This document shows, piece after piece, positions 53,689 through 62,369 of a stretch of DNA of 64,000 bases (position 1 is the first letter of the stretch; every line of letters begins with the position of its first letter). Source of the DNA: DAINRZ01 sp964634885 (GTDB taxonomy: Bacteria > Bacteroidota > Ignavibacteria > Kapaibacteriales > UBA2268); NCBI GenBank assembly GCA_964634885.1, contig CAZWLN010000016.1, forward strand, positions 21,797 to 85,796, given 5' to 3'. The notes beneath the pieces were generated by a model, which was not told the DNA's origin, searched no databases, and saw only the letters and a list, made by a program, of their open reading frames with translations. A program made the position numbers and the translations under genes.

Positions 53689-53814
53689 GTGGGCAAGAAA
53701 GCGAAAGGCAAGGCAGGGAAAGAATGCAGATTCTGTGGCGGTGGACACTGCCTCGGCCTGTGCAAGAAGAAAAAGAAGAAGGGAAAAAAGAAGGACAAAA
53801 AGCCGGGAGGCTGA
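53689..53814 (+). CDS. Small Cys/His- and Lys-rich protein
   Basis: A 41-residue product starts at GTG 53689 with AGGGGG eight bases upstream. The core CRFCGGGHCLGLC is spaced C-x2-C-x3-H-C-x3-C, enough ligands for one zinc or an iron-sulfur site. The flanks are almost entirely Lys and Gly (GKKAKGKAGKE and KKKKKKGKKKDKKPGG), so it could bind RNA, DNA or the ribosome. No known family was recognised. The stop codon abuts an R4 repeat fragment. The start codon type and the lysine-rich composition make this a prediction, but the site strength and the clean Cys pattern support it. Confidence 0.55.
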   Translation: MGKKAKGKAGKECRFCGGGHCLGLCKKKKKKGKKKDKKPGG

Positions 53815-54008
53815 GAGTCCGGCGGAGCCAATTACGAATTACGAATTACGAATGACGAATTACGAATGAAAAATGAAGAAGCTGAACCAAAGCGGCTTTC
53901 CACTCCCATTAGCCACGTCATTTATGGCGTGGGCCGGTTAAAGAAAGGAACAATCTACTCCTTTTCGGGAGCGTCGCGCTGCACTCAACCTCAGAGCTGG
54001 AGTCCATC
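53815..54008. repeat. Repeat mosaic between the small protein and the duplicated genes
   Basis: An R4 fragment (GTCCGGCGGAGCCAAT, 53818-53833) is followed by tandem R3b units (GAATTACGAATTACG, 53833-53868). Then comes the module flank (CTGAACCAAAGCGGCTTTCC, 53881-53900), the R1 palindrome in reverse (about 53905-53940) and an R7-like half (CTCAACCTCAGAGCTGGAGT, 53984-54003) next to the stop of the first Asp-box gene. Confidence 0.75.
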
Positions 54009-54016
54009 TCATTAGA

Positions 54017-56155
54017 TTACTGCACTACGAACTTGCCGCAGTTGGTTTTGCTTCCGGACGAGACAGTGTAGAGATAGACTCCCGGAGCGTAGCCGTCGAT
54101 GTTAAGGGTGTAGCTCCCCGAACCGTCAGGCAGCGCCGTCTCTGTCACCCTGTTACCGAGTATGTCGCAGACGCGAAGGACGGGAGGCAGCGCACAAGGC
54201 TCGTAGCTGAGGGTTACCTTCTCCGACGCCGGGTTGGGGAAAGCAAACACGGGGGAAGGGCGGACTTCTTCGAAGCTGACGCCGGTAAGTATGTCGAGGT
54301 GTAAACGGTACACCCCGCCTCCGCGGTATTCTGTAACGTAAATACTGCCGTCCGGCGCCGTTTCCATGTCCCTGAAGATCCGGTTGTAACCATGATTATA
54401 TATTCGAAGGGTATCCTCGTTTTTGAGATGGACGAAGCAATAGTAACGGCCGATGAGTACGACATTGCCTGAGGAATCTACTGCGCCGGCTGTGCAGGGA
54501 TAAAACCTGTACTTCGAGAAAGACCAGGTAGCGCCGTAGTTACCTGTAATCCCTAAGCAGGAACCATACCACATGTCGGAACCGTAAGCGTAGCCGTAGG
54601 GTTTTGTCGGATGGAAAACGAAACCGGTAACGTCATCGGGGGTATTGTAGTCGTCTTTGTGCAGAAGCTCCCAGCTTTCTCCTTCGTCGGTGGACCTTCT
54701 GATACACCCGCCTGCTCCTCCAGCGAAAAGATGGCCGAGGGTGTTGAAGCAAAGTCCGTTTGAGTAGATATAACTGATGTCTTTCCATGTCCTGCCCCAG
54801 TCTTTCGAGACTGAGATGCCGGGCCGGTCATTACCCGCATTGTAAAACATATCGCCCTGCTTGCTAAAGATAATGCTGCCCTGGAAACCACAAGGGCCGA
54901 ATATAAAATCTTTATTGAGTTTTTCCCAGGTCCTGCCGCTGTCTAAGGACTTGTACAAATTCGAAGCCTGATATAAACCTTCGCAAAGATATTCGGCTCC
55001 GTCAGGGCCATAGGCAACCGCAGCAACATACCTGAACGGAAGAGTGTCCCAGGTCATTCCGCCGTCCACCGACCTGTAGGTAAAAGAATAGTCCATGCAG
55101 TAAATATCCCCCCAGGGGCTGTATGATATTGAGATTGCCTCAGCAGCATTGAAGCCTTTCATCGATGAACGCCATGTCCTTCCGCTGTCGTCCGAAATAA
55201 AATTGCAATATCCGTTATTGCCGATGATCCTGCCATTTGGCAGTACGACAATTTTTACGAAAACCTTGCCTGACAATTTTTTCCATTGAAAAGAGGAGTC
55301 TTTTGAGTAAAACAAACCGCTGTCGCAGGCTGCAAAGAAGGAACCGTCATTCATATATTTCATATGCCAGGTACAGTAGGGTAAATTTGCAGATTGCCAT
55401 GTCTCTCCGTAATCGGCAGATATTCGTAAAGAATCTAACGATTTACTTAATAGAAATTTCTTGTTATAAAGAATTAACTGTGTTACAATTTGAGGTAATT
55501 GCCTCGGAGCAGACCATGTTTTTCCCAAATCAGATGAAAAAATAAGAAGTCCTTTAGTATGAGACCCCGAATCATCATCACAACAAATAATTATAATACT
55601 GTCAGAAAGAAAACTAAAAAACCTCGGATATGTCTTCTGATTCAAAACAACTTCATTTACTACTTTCCAGGTTTTGCCTCTGTCCTCCGATTTGCTGAAT
55701 TGGAACCTCCTGATATTATATTGAGGGTCAATAAATTTCACTTTGTAGTAAGTATTATTATGGAAAGTATCTATTACAATAAATCCCACTGTATCATCAC
55801 TGGTAAATTCCCATGATTGCCCCTTGTCTGTAGTGTAGTAATAGCCATTTTCGCCTAAGTATGGATTAGTACCTACATCATATCCTCCGACCACGGCGGT
55901 GAGATTATTACCAGAGTGGAGGAACATATTGGGGGAATAGCCCCTGTCGAGGATATGCTCCCAACTGTCGCCGCTGTTCGTTGACCTGAAGAAGCCGTTC
56001 TGCGATGCGAGATAGACGACGCCGTCATTGTCCGTAAGAAAGTTTAGGGCTGTGCCTTCCGGCGGATAGTATAACGGTTCCAGTGTCGGCTGTTCCCCGG
56101 CAGAGCACAGCGCTTGTGAAAGCAAAATCATTATTATTATCAAAAATACCATCAT
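54017..56155 (-). CDS. Asp-box (sialidase/BNR-like) beta-propeller protein with T9SS domain, copy A
   Basis: The 712-residue product has a signal peptide (MMVFLIIIMILLSQALCSAG) and at least eleven Asp-box repeats of the type S-x-D-x-G-x-T-W (STNSGDSWE, SEDRGKTWK, SSDLGKTWS, SDDSGRTWR, SVDGGMTWD, SKDWGRTWK, STDEGESWE), pointing to one or two beta-propellers of the sortilin/Vps10/BNR type. No sialidase Arg triad was identified, so catalysis is doubtful. The C-terminus (FAFPNPASEKVTLSYEPCAL, LRVCDILGNRVTETAL, GVYLYTVSSGSKTNCGKFVV) is a T9SS sorting domain. It differs from copy B at two residues near the end: Ser/Gly and Cys/Gly. Confidence 0.85.
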   Translation of the reverse strand: MMVFLIIIMILLSQALCSAGEQPTLEPLYYPPEGTALNFLTDNDGVVYLASQNGFFRSTNSGDSWEHILDRGYSPNMFLHSGNNLTAVVGGYDVGTNPYLGENGYYYTTDKGQSWEFTSDDTVGFIVIDTFHNNTYYKVKFIDPQYNIRRFQFSKSEDRGKTWKVVNEVVLNQKTYPRFFSFLSDSIIIICCDDDSGSHTKGLLIFSSDLGKTWSAPRQLPQIVTQLILYNKKFLLSKSLDSLRISADYGETWQSANLPYCTWHMKYMNDGSFFAACDSGLFYSKDSSFQWKKLSGKVFVKIVVLPNGRIIGNNGYCNFISDDSGRTWRSSMKGFNAAEAISISYSPWGDIYCMDYSFTYRSVDGGMTWDTLPFRYVAAVAYGPDGAEYLCEGLYQASNLYKSLDSGRTWEKLNKDFIFGPCGFQGSIIFSKQGDMFYNAGNDRPGISVSKDWGRTWKDISYIYSNGLCFNTLGHLFAGGAGGCIRRSTDEGESWELLHKDDYNTPDDVTGFVFHPTKPYGYAYGSDMWYGSCLGITGNYGATWSFSKYRFYPCTAGAVDSSGNVVLIGRYYCFVHLKNEDTLRIYNHGYNRIFRDMETAPDGSIYVTEYRGGGVYRLHLDILTGVSFEEVRPSPVFAFPNPASEKVTLSYEPCALPPVLRVCDILGNRVTETALPDGSGSYTLNIDGYAPGVYLYTVSSGSKTNCGKFVVQ

Positions 56156-56174
56156 GACTCCGGTTTTTTATTCA

Positions 56175-56206
56175 GGGGGACTGCCTTTTTTGAGTAGGCA
56201 GCCCCC
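56175..56206 (-). promoter_or_regulatory. Strong hairpin in the 5-prime leader of copy A
   Basis: GGGGG-A-CTGCC (56175-56185, with A56180 bulged) pairs with GGCAGCCCCC (56197-56206) about 20 bases before the ATG. On the transcript strand no T tract follows, so it is not a normal terminator. It could affect translation or RNA stability. Confidence 0.6.
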
Positions 56207-56316
56207 GATGATTCACACAATAATAGACAAACAAATAACTATTTTATTATTTGCAGTTTCTTTAAGAGATAGACTCAACCTCGCTGGTGGAGTCCATCTT
56301 GAAACATCTCATTAGA

Positions 56317-58455
56317 CTATTGCACTACGAACTTGCCGCCGTTGGTTTTGCCTCCGGACGAGACTGTGTAGAGATAGACTCCCGGAGCGTAGCCGTCGAT
56401 GTTAAGGGTGTAGCTCCCCGAACCGTCAGGCAGCGCCGTCTCTGTCACCCTGTTACCGAGTATGTCGCAGACGCGAAGGACGGGAGGCAGCGCACAAGGC
56501 TCGTAGCTGAGGGTTACCTTCTCCGACGCCGGGTTGGGGAAAGCAAACACGGGGGAAGGGCGGACTTCTTCGAAGCTGACGCCGGTAAGTATGTCGAGGT
56601 GTAAACGGTACACCCCGCCTCCGCGGTATTCTGTAACGTAAATACTGCCGTCCGGCGCCGTTTCCATGTCCCTGAAGATCCGGTTGTAACCATGATTATA
56701 TATTCGAAGGGTATCCTCGTTTTTGAGATGGACGAAGCAATAGTAACGGCCGATGAGTACGACATTGCCTGAGGAATCTACTGCGCCGGCTGTGCAGGGA
56801 TAAAACCTGTACTTCGAGAAAGACCAGGTAGCGCCGTAGTTACCTGTAATCCCTAAGCAGGAACCATACCACATGTCGGAACCGTAAGCGTAGCCGTAGG
56901 GTTTTGTCGGATGGAAAACGAAACCGGTAACGTCATCGGGGGTATTGTAGTCGTCTTTGTGCAGAAGCTCCCAGCTTTCTCCTTCGTCGGTGGACCTTCT
57001 GATACACCCGCCTGCTCCTCCAGCGAAAAGATGGCCGAGGGTGTTGAAGCAAAGTCCGTTTGAGTAGATATAACTGATGTCTTTCCATGTCCTGCCCCAG
57101 TCTTTCGAGACTGAGATGCCGGGCCGGTCATTACCCGCATTGTAAAACATATCGCCCTGCTTGCTAAAGATAATGCTGCCCTGGAAACCACAAGGGCCGA
57201 ATATAAAATCTTTATTGAGTTTTTCCCAGGTCCTGCCGCTGTCTAAGGACTTGTACAAATTCGAAGCCTGATATAAACCTTCGCAAAGATATTCGGCTCC
57301 GTCAGGGCCATAGGCAACCGCAGCAACATACCTGAACGGAAGAGTGTCCCAGGTCATTCCGCCGTCCACCGACCTGTAGGTAAAAGAATAGTCCATGCAG
57401 TAAATATCCCCCCAGGGGCTGTATGATATTGAGATTGCCTCAGCAGCATTGAAGCCTTTCATCGATGAACGCCATGTCCTTCCGCTGTCGTCCGAAATAA
57501 AATTGCAATATCCGTTATTGCCGATGATCCTGCCATTTGGCAGTACGACAATTTTTACGAAAACCTTGCCTGACAATTTTTTCCATTGAAAAGAGGAGTC
57601 TTTTGAGTAAAACAAACCGCTGTCGCAGGCTGCAAAGAAGGAACCGTCATTCATATATTTCATATGCCAGGTACAGTAGGGTAAATTTGCAGATTGCCAT
57701 GTCTCTCCGTAATCGGCAGATATTCGTAAAGAATCTAACGATTTACTTAATAGAAATTTCTTGTTATAAAGAATTAACTGTGTTACAATTTGAGGTAATT
57801 GCCTCGGAGCAGACCATGTTTTTCCCAAATCAGATGAAAAAATAAGAAGTCCTTTAGTATGAGACCCCGAATCATCATCACAACAAATAATTATAATACT
57901 GTCAGAAAGAAAACTAAAAAACCTCGGATATGTCTTCTGATTCAAAACAACTTCATTTACTACTTTCCAGGTTTTGCCTCTGTCCTCCGATTTGCTGAAT
58001 TGGAACCTCCTGATATTATATTGAGGGTCAATAAATTTCACTTTGTAGTAAGTATTATTATGGAAAGTATCTATTACAATAAATCCCACTGTATCATCAC
58101 TGGTAAATTCCCATGATTGCCCCTTGTCTGTAGTGTAGTAATAGCCATTTTCGCCTAAGTATGGATTAGTACCTACATCATATCCTCCGACCACGGCGGT
58201 GAGATTATTACCAGAGTGGAGGAACATATTGGGGGAATAGCCCCTGTCGAGGATATGCTCCCAACTGTCGCCGCTGTTCGTTGACCTGAAGAAGCCGTTC
58301 TGCGATGCGAGATAGACGACGCCGTCATTGTCCGTAAGAAAGTTTAGGGCTGTGCCTTCCGGCGGATAGTATAACGGTTCCAGTGTCGGCTGTTCCCCGG
58401 CAGAGCACAGCGCTTGTGAAAGCAAAATCATTATTATTATCAAAAATACCATCAT
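56317..58455 (-). CDS. Asp-box beta-propeller protein with T9SS domain, copy B
   Basis: The 712-residue product is identical in protein sequence to copy A except near the C-terminus (SSGGKTNGGKFVVQ here). The same signal peptide, the same run of Asp-box repeats and the same sorting domain apply. Copy B is probably the original, because the decayed sorting-domain remnant lies upstream of it in its full length (58539-58740), while only the last few codons of that remnant were carried along with copy A. Two intact copies suggest either recent duplication or ongoing gene conversion. Confidence 0.85.
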   Translation of the reverse strand: MMVFLIIIMILLSQALCSAGEQPTLEPLYYPPEGTALNFLTDNDGVVYLASQNGFFRSTNSGDSWEHILDRGYSPNMFLHSGNNLTAVVGGYDVGTNPYLGENGYYYTTDKGQSWEFTSDDTVGFIVIDTFHNNTYYKVKFIDPQYNIRRFQFSKSEDRGKTWKVVNEVVLNQKTYPRFFSFLSDSIIIICCDDDSGSHTKGLLIFSSDLGKTWSAPRQLPQIVTQLILYNKKFLLSKSLDSLRISADYGETWQSANLPYCTWHMKYMNDGSFFAACDSGLFYSKDSSFQWKKLSGKVFVKIVVLPNGRIIGNNGYCNFISDDSGRTWRSSMKGFNAAEAISISYSPWGDIYCMDYSFTYRSVDGGMTWDTLPFRYVAAVAYGPDGAEYLCEGLYQASNLYKSLDSGRTWEKLNKDFIFGPCGFQGSIIFSKQGDMFYNAGNDRPGISVSKDWGRTWKDISYIYSNGLCFNTLGHLFAGGAGGCIRRSTDEGESWELLHKDDYNTPDDVTGFVFHPTKPYGYAYGSDMWYGSCLGITGNYGATWSFSKYRFYPCTAGAVDSSGNVVLIGRYYCFVHLKNEDTLRIYNHGYNRIFRDMETAPDGSIYVTEYRGGGVYRLHLDILTGVSFEEVRPSPVFAFPNPASEKVTLSYEPCALPPVLRVCDILGNRVTETALPDGSGSYTLNIDGYAPGVYLYTVSSGGKTNGGKFVVQ

Positions 58456-58474
58456 GACTCCGGTTTTTTATTCA

Positions 58475-58506
58475 GGGGGACTGCCTTTTTTGAGTAGGCA
58501 GCCCCC
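58475..58506 (-). promoter_or_regulatory. Strong hairpin in the 5-prime leader of copy B
   Basis: This is the same 10-bp stem with bulged A as in copy A, at the same distance from the ATG of copy B. Confidence 0.6.
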
Positions 58507-58538
58507 GATGATTCACACAATAATAGACAAACAAATAA

Positions 58539-58740
58539 CTATTTTATTATTTGCAGCTTCTTTGAAATTTTAGAATTTCCCGTTTCCAGAGTATAGATAT
58601 ATACACCTGTAGGAAGTTTGTCTTTTTTGAACTCGACGCTGTGATTACCTTGCTCTTTAAACCCATCGAATAATATGATTTTCAAATTCCCTAATAAGTC
58701 TGTAATGTAAAGTTACTAATTTTCCAGCTTCAATCCCCCT
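58539..58740 (-). pseudogene. Decayed T9SS sorting domain without its protein
   Basis: Read on the minus strand, the frame ending at 58539 encodes LYITDLLGNLKIILFDGFKE ... KKDKLPTGVYIYTLETGNSK and ends KKLQIIK, a clear T9SS C-terminal domain. A stop at 58713 and a frame change near 58709 separate it from EAGKLVTL upstream (58709-58735). No exported body is attached, so it is the tail of a lost gene, probably left after the duplication or another rearrangement. The rest of 58740-58957 has no recognised feature. Confidence 0.65.
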
Positions 58741-58957
58741 GCTGTTTACATTGCATCTGTGGCTAATATCCTGACCGGAAGAATATTGAACATAATTCCG
58801 GTGATTGCAAACACGGAAAAACGTTTTTTTATATATGCGTAATCTATTGATATTATTGGCATATAGCGATTGCGGTATTAATCTCTGCGTCATCTGGCAC
58901 AGATTTTATATCTCTTTGTATAATAAAATATTATGGAAGAATTTACTGATAGTGAAG

Positions 58958-60556
58958 ATGCTTAAGAATACAATTATAATACTTCTGCTGGCAACGGCCC
59001 CGTTCACTGCCCGGGCCCAGGAGATGTACGAATTCAGGAACCTCGGCCCCCAGGTCAACACGCCCCAGGACGAGTTCCTGCCTGTGGTTTACAACGATAC
59101 GCTGTACTACAGGCGTATTACTGCGGCGGGACAGAGGAACATGGCCTATGAGATCTGCAGGATTGCCTGCGGGGACATCCGCCCTGCACTGTCCGGAGCG
59201 GTTGTACCTACGGTACTTCCTGTTTACAACACCCGCGAATACCAGAACAGCTCACAACCGGTGGACGAAAGGGCTTCCACCAGGCCGACAATGAAGACGG
59301 ACCCTTCGACTCCCGGATTCTATAATTTCACGAGCGACAAACTCAATATCTACAAACTGGCAAACCCACAGACACTCGATTTCGGCATTAGTTCAGAGTA
59401 TAACGACATCCATCCTGCAATGGCGCCGGACGGCAGCTTCATAGTCTTTGCTTCCGACAGGCCAAAGAAAAGAGGCTCCGGCGAGAGGGAAAAAGAACTC
59501 GACCTGTACGTCAGTTACAGGAAGCCCGACGGTACCTGGGCTAAGCCGCAGAACCTCGGAAAAAAGATAAATACCGGCGAGAATGAATTGGCGCCTTTCA
59601 TCGCTGCAGACGGCTCCCTTTACTTCTCGTCCAAGGGCTACACTCGCGACAACGTCAACATCGTTTTTTCCGGAGAGCAGAGGAACAAGAAAAAAAACCT
59701 GAGCGACGTTTACATGATCAAGGAAAAGATCAATTATAACATCATCAAAGCAGAACCTACGGGCAACAACACCGAACCCTTCGCCAATCCTGTGATGCTT
59801 CCGGCTCCGTTCAACACCGAATTCAACGAGATTGGGGCAACGGTATGGAAAGACACAATGCTTTACATCGTCTCCGACAGGCTCGAGCCCTACGACAGGC
59901 CCGACCCCCTGAACAAAACCGGGTACGACATCTACGGCTATGTCGCCGACCCTTTACCGCCCCAACCCCAGGCGCCACCGGCAATTAACTTCTTCGTAAC
60001 CGGATACTACCGGCCCAACACTCCGGCGAACCTGTCTGACCTGAGGCAGAAGATGTTCATGGGGGTCTTCGGTACCAATGCTTCCAACGACTATGTCGCA
60101 GACCCGAACAACGACTACGACGAAAGCGGCGAACCCATCGACTACGACTCCTATTCACTCCAGGTCAGCGAATACTTCGGCAACTTAGACAACACCCTGC
60201 TGAAATGGCTCGAATACATTGACAGGAAAGGCAGGGGTAGCCTCGAAATCACAGTCAGCGGTTACTCTGACCCAAGGCCCATACAAGACAATTCAAAATT
60301 TGTCGAGAAGAACATCGACGACAAGGAGTTTGCCATCAGTTTCAACAAAGGCGCTGCCGTCAGCAATGATTCCCTGTCCCTCCTCAGGGCATACTTCACC
60401 GCTAAGCACATCAGGACGGCGCTCGCTAAGAATGCCCGGTACCAGAAGCTCGCTGGAAGGATCAAATGGAAGATAGAAGGAAAAGGCGAGTTGAAAGAAG
60501 CTGCCCCGAACGAGAAAAAAAGGAAGATCGACATTGTTGTAAATTACAATAATTAA
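58958..60556 (+). CDS. PD40 beta-propeller protein with OmpA-like C-terminus
   Basis: From the ATG at 58958 the product has 532 residues with a signal peptide (MLKNTIIILLLATAPFTARA). PD40-type blades (DIHPAMAPDGSFIVFASDRP, ELAPFIAADGSLYFSSKGYT, EIGATVWKDTMLYIVSDRLE) fill about 60-370. The last about 130 residues look like an OmpA/peptidoglycan-binding domain (LEITVSGYSDPRPIQDNSKF, then DIVVNYNN). The layout resembles the PorE-type proteins that tie the T9SS to the cell wall, but the TPR and carboxypeptidase-like parts are missing, so this is only an analogy. The frame runs open further upstream, but the signal peptide fixes the start. Confidence 0.78.
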   Translation: MLKNTIIILLLATAPFTARAQEMYEFRNLGPQVNTPQDEFLPVVYNDTLYYRRITAAGQRNMAYEICRIACGDIRPALSGAVVPTVLPVYNTREYQNSSQPVDERASTRPTMKTDPSTPGFYNFTSDKLNIYKLANPQTLDFGISSEYNDIHPAMAPDGSFIVFASDRPKKRGSGEREKELDLYVSYRKPDGTWAKPQNLGKKINTGENELAPFIAADGSLYFSSKGYTRDNVNIVFSGEQRNKKKNLSDVYMIKEKINYNIIKAEPTGNNTEPFANPVMLPAPFNTEFNEIGATVWKDTMLYIVSDRLEPYDRPDPLNKTGYDIYGYVADPLPPQPQAPPAINFFVTGYYRPNTPANLSDLRQKMFMGVFGTNASNDYVADPNNDYDESGEPIDYDSYSLQVSEYFGNLDNTLLKWLEYIDRKGRGSLEITVSGYSDPRPIQDNSKFVEKNIDDKEFAISFNKGAAVSNDSLSLLRAYFTAKHIRTALAKNARYQKLAGRIKWKIEGKGELKEAAPNEKKRKIDIVVNYNN

Positions 60557-61150
60557 AGCTATTGGCGGTTTACAGCCCTTCCGACGGTTCGGAAATCCCG
60601 TAGAGACCGGCCTCATGCCTGTCTCAATATCCATAATACTATAAGTAAGGCTTGCGACACCACCGGAGAGACACCGAAGAAGCAGAACTGGAACGGCTTT
60701 CCCCTCCTTGGATAAGGAGGGGGCAGGGGGTGGTTGGACTGCTTCAGTTTATCAAGTTCATAAAGTTTATCAAGTTTATAAAGTAAGAAGAAGAAGGTAC
60801 GCTGTTCTTACTCCTTCCCCACTGGGGAAGGCAGGGATGGGGTTATTAGTTCGTCAAGTTCGTAAAGAATTCAGAGCCGAGCGCAGCGATACCGGCGGAG
60901 ACAATTACAAATTACGAATGACGAATGAAAAATGAAAAAGGAAGAAGCCTGAACCAAAGCGGCTTTCCCCTCCTTGGATAAGGAGGGGGCAGGGGGTGGT
61001 TGGACTTCTTCAGTTCATAAAGTTTATAAAGTAAGAAGAAGCAGTGCAATAAATCTTCCGACGGTTCGGAACCATCGAAAGGTTAACTACAGCAGCTTCT
61101 TCTATTCCAATCGGCTCCAACTCGCAGGTGGGAAACAATCTCAGGGCCTG
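60557..61150. repeat. Repeat mosaic between the OmpA-like and methyltransferase genes
   Basis: No gene. R6-like TTCCGACGGTTCGGAA (60578-60593); R2 in reverse (60704-60738); R5 units (60747-60784); a CTTCCCC..GGGGAAGG element (60815-60846); R5; R4 (60868-60905); R3b (60906-60925); the module flank GAACCAAAGCGGCTTTCC (60951-60969) joined to R2 in reverse (60968-61004); R5 (61010-61030); R6-like (61047-61080); and an R7-like half (61106-61127). The rest, to 61203, has no recognised feature. Confidence 0.8.
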
Positions 61151-61203
61151 ATACACCATAGGGCCATTGTCTCCGTCTCAAAGTTTTTTGAAATCATTAT
61201 CAA

Positions 61204-62334
61204 ATGAACTTTGAGGTGGAGTTGATACTTTCATACGATCACAAGAAGCCCGAAAACGAAATACTCAGCTATACAAAGACAGGCTGTACCCTCCCCCGGT
61301 CTGACAATTACCTGTTCTTTTCCGACAACACATGGGCCATGCAATGCCTGCTCGATAACGGTTTCGCCGGGAAGGTCGATCTCGTATACACCGACCCGCC
61401 TTTTGCCTCCGGCAACACTTTCAGGATCGGCAACGACAGGGCAAATTCCATCAGCTTGAGCTACAGCGACAATGTTGCTTACCACGACGCCATCACCGGA
61501 GTCGAATTCATCGAATACCTCCGTGAAAGGCTCATTCTGGCAAGGGAACTGCTGTCGGACAATGGGTCAATTTACCTGCATACGGATTACAAAATTGGCC
61601 ACTATATTAAGATAATGATGGACGAGATATTTGGCCCTGACAATTACAGGAACGACATCTCAAGGATAAAGTGCAATCCGAAGAACTTCTCACGTAAGGG
61701 CTACGGCAACATTAAAGACATGATCCTGTTTTACACGAAAACGGCTGACTTCACCTGGAACGAACCTAAAGATAAGATGTCAGGCGAAGACATTGACAAA
61801 CTGTTTACCCTGACCGACTCCAACGGAAGAAAGTACACCACGAACCCTCTGCACGCTCCCGGCGAAACCAGGACAGGCAACACCGGCAAACCGTGGAGAG
61901 GCATCCTCCCGCCCAAAGGCAGGCATTGGAGATACCCCGTGGAGGAACTCGAAGAGCTGGACCGCAAGGGACTGATCGAATGGTCAAAAAACAATGTCCC
62001 CAGGAAAATAATCTATGCAAACGATTACGGCGAGAAAAGAGTCCAGGACATCTGGGAATACAAGGATTCGCAGAAACCGCTCTACCCTACGGAAAAGAAC
62101 AGGGCAATGCTCAATCTCATCCTCAGGACCTCGTCAAACGAAGGAAGCCTTGTGATGGACTGCTTCAGCGGTTCCGGCAGCCTTCTCTTTGAAGCGTCGG
62201 CTCTGGGAAGGAAATGGATCGGCATGGACAGCTCCCGCGAAGCAATCAACGTCACAGTCAACAGGTTCAGTGACGGCAGCGGTGTAGCATCTGATTATGC
62301 AATAATAAAAATGCCCTGCACGGAAGAATCATAG
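61204..62334 (+). CDS. Orphan beta-class DNA methyltransferase
   Basis: The 376-residue protein is a site-specific amino-methyltransferase (N6-adenine or N4-cytosine). The catalytic motif DPPF (VDLVYTDPPFASGNTF, about 60-75) comes before the SAM-binding F-x-G-x-G (MDCFSGSGSLLFEASALG), the motif order of the beta class. The recognition domain would be the part between them (about 140-300). RKWIGMD after motif I is typical. No restriction endonuclease or specificity gene adjoins; both flanks are a repeat mosaic and an unrelated metabolic gene. So it is an orphan methyltransferase with a regulatory or defence role unknown. Confidence 0.88.
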   Translation: MNFEVELILSYDHKKPENEILSYTKTGCTLPRSDNYLFFSDNTWAMQCLLDNGFAGKVDLVYTDPPFASGNTFRIGNDRANSISLSYSDNVAYHDAITGVEFIEYLRERLILARELLSDNGSIYLHTDYKIGHYIKIMMDEIFGPDNYRNDISRIKCNPKNFSRKGYGNIKDMILFYTKTADFTWNEPKDKMSGEDIDKLFTLTDSNGRKYTTNPLHAPGETRTGNTGKPWRGILPPKGRHWRYPVEELEELDRKGLIEWSKNNVPRKIIYANDYGEKRVQDIWEYKDSQKPLYPTEKNRAMLNLILRTSSNEGSLVMDCFSGSGSLLFEASALGRKWIGMDSSREAINVTVNRFSDGSGVASDYAIIKMPCTEES

Positions 62335-62369
62335 ATTCCCGGCAGAGCATCATTCTCTTCCTCAAAATT

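Larger units (their letters stand above)
54005..58563. repeat. Tandem duplication of a 2.26-kb gene unit with a 2,300-base period
   Basis: Copy A spans 54005-56263 and copy B 56305-58563; corresponding bases are exactly 2,300 apart. The copies were compared by eye in several stretches and are near-identical. The differences seen are near the low-coordinate edge (for example 54040/56340, 54052/56352 and 54065/56365). Both include the whole 712-residue gene, its 5-prime hairpin and the last codons of an upstream sorting-domain remnant. The 41-base spacer carries an R7-like hairpin element that also flanks copy A. Confidence 0.95.

Noticed and set aside
53622..53855. 77-residue frame overlapping the small Cys/Lys-rich gene
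   Set aside because: It has no good ribosome-binding site and runs into the R3b repeats; the other frame with GTG at 53689 has the better site and the Cys pattern.
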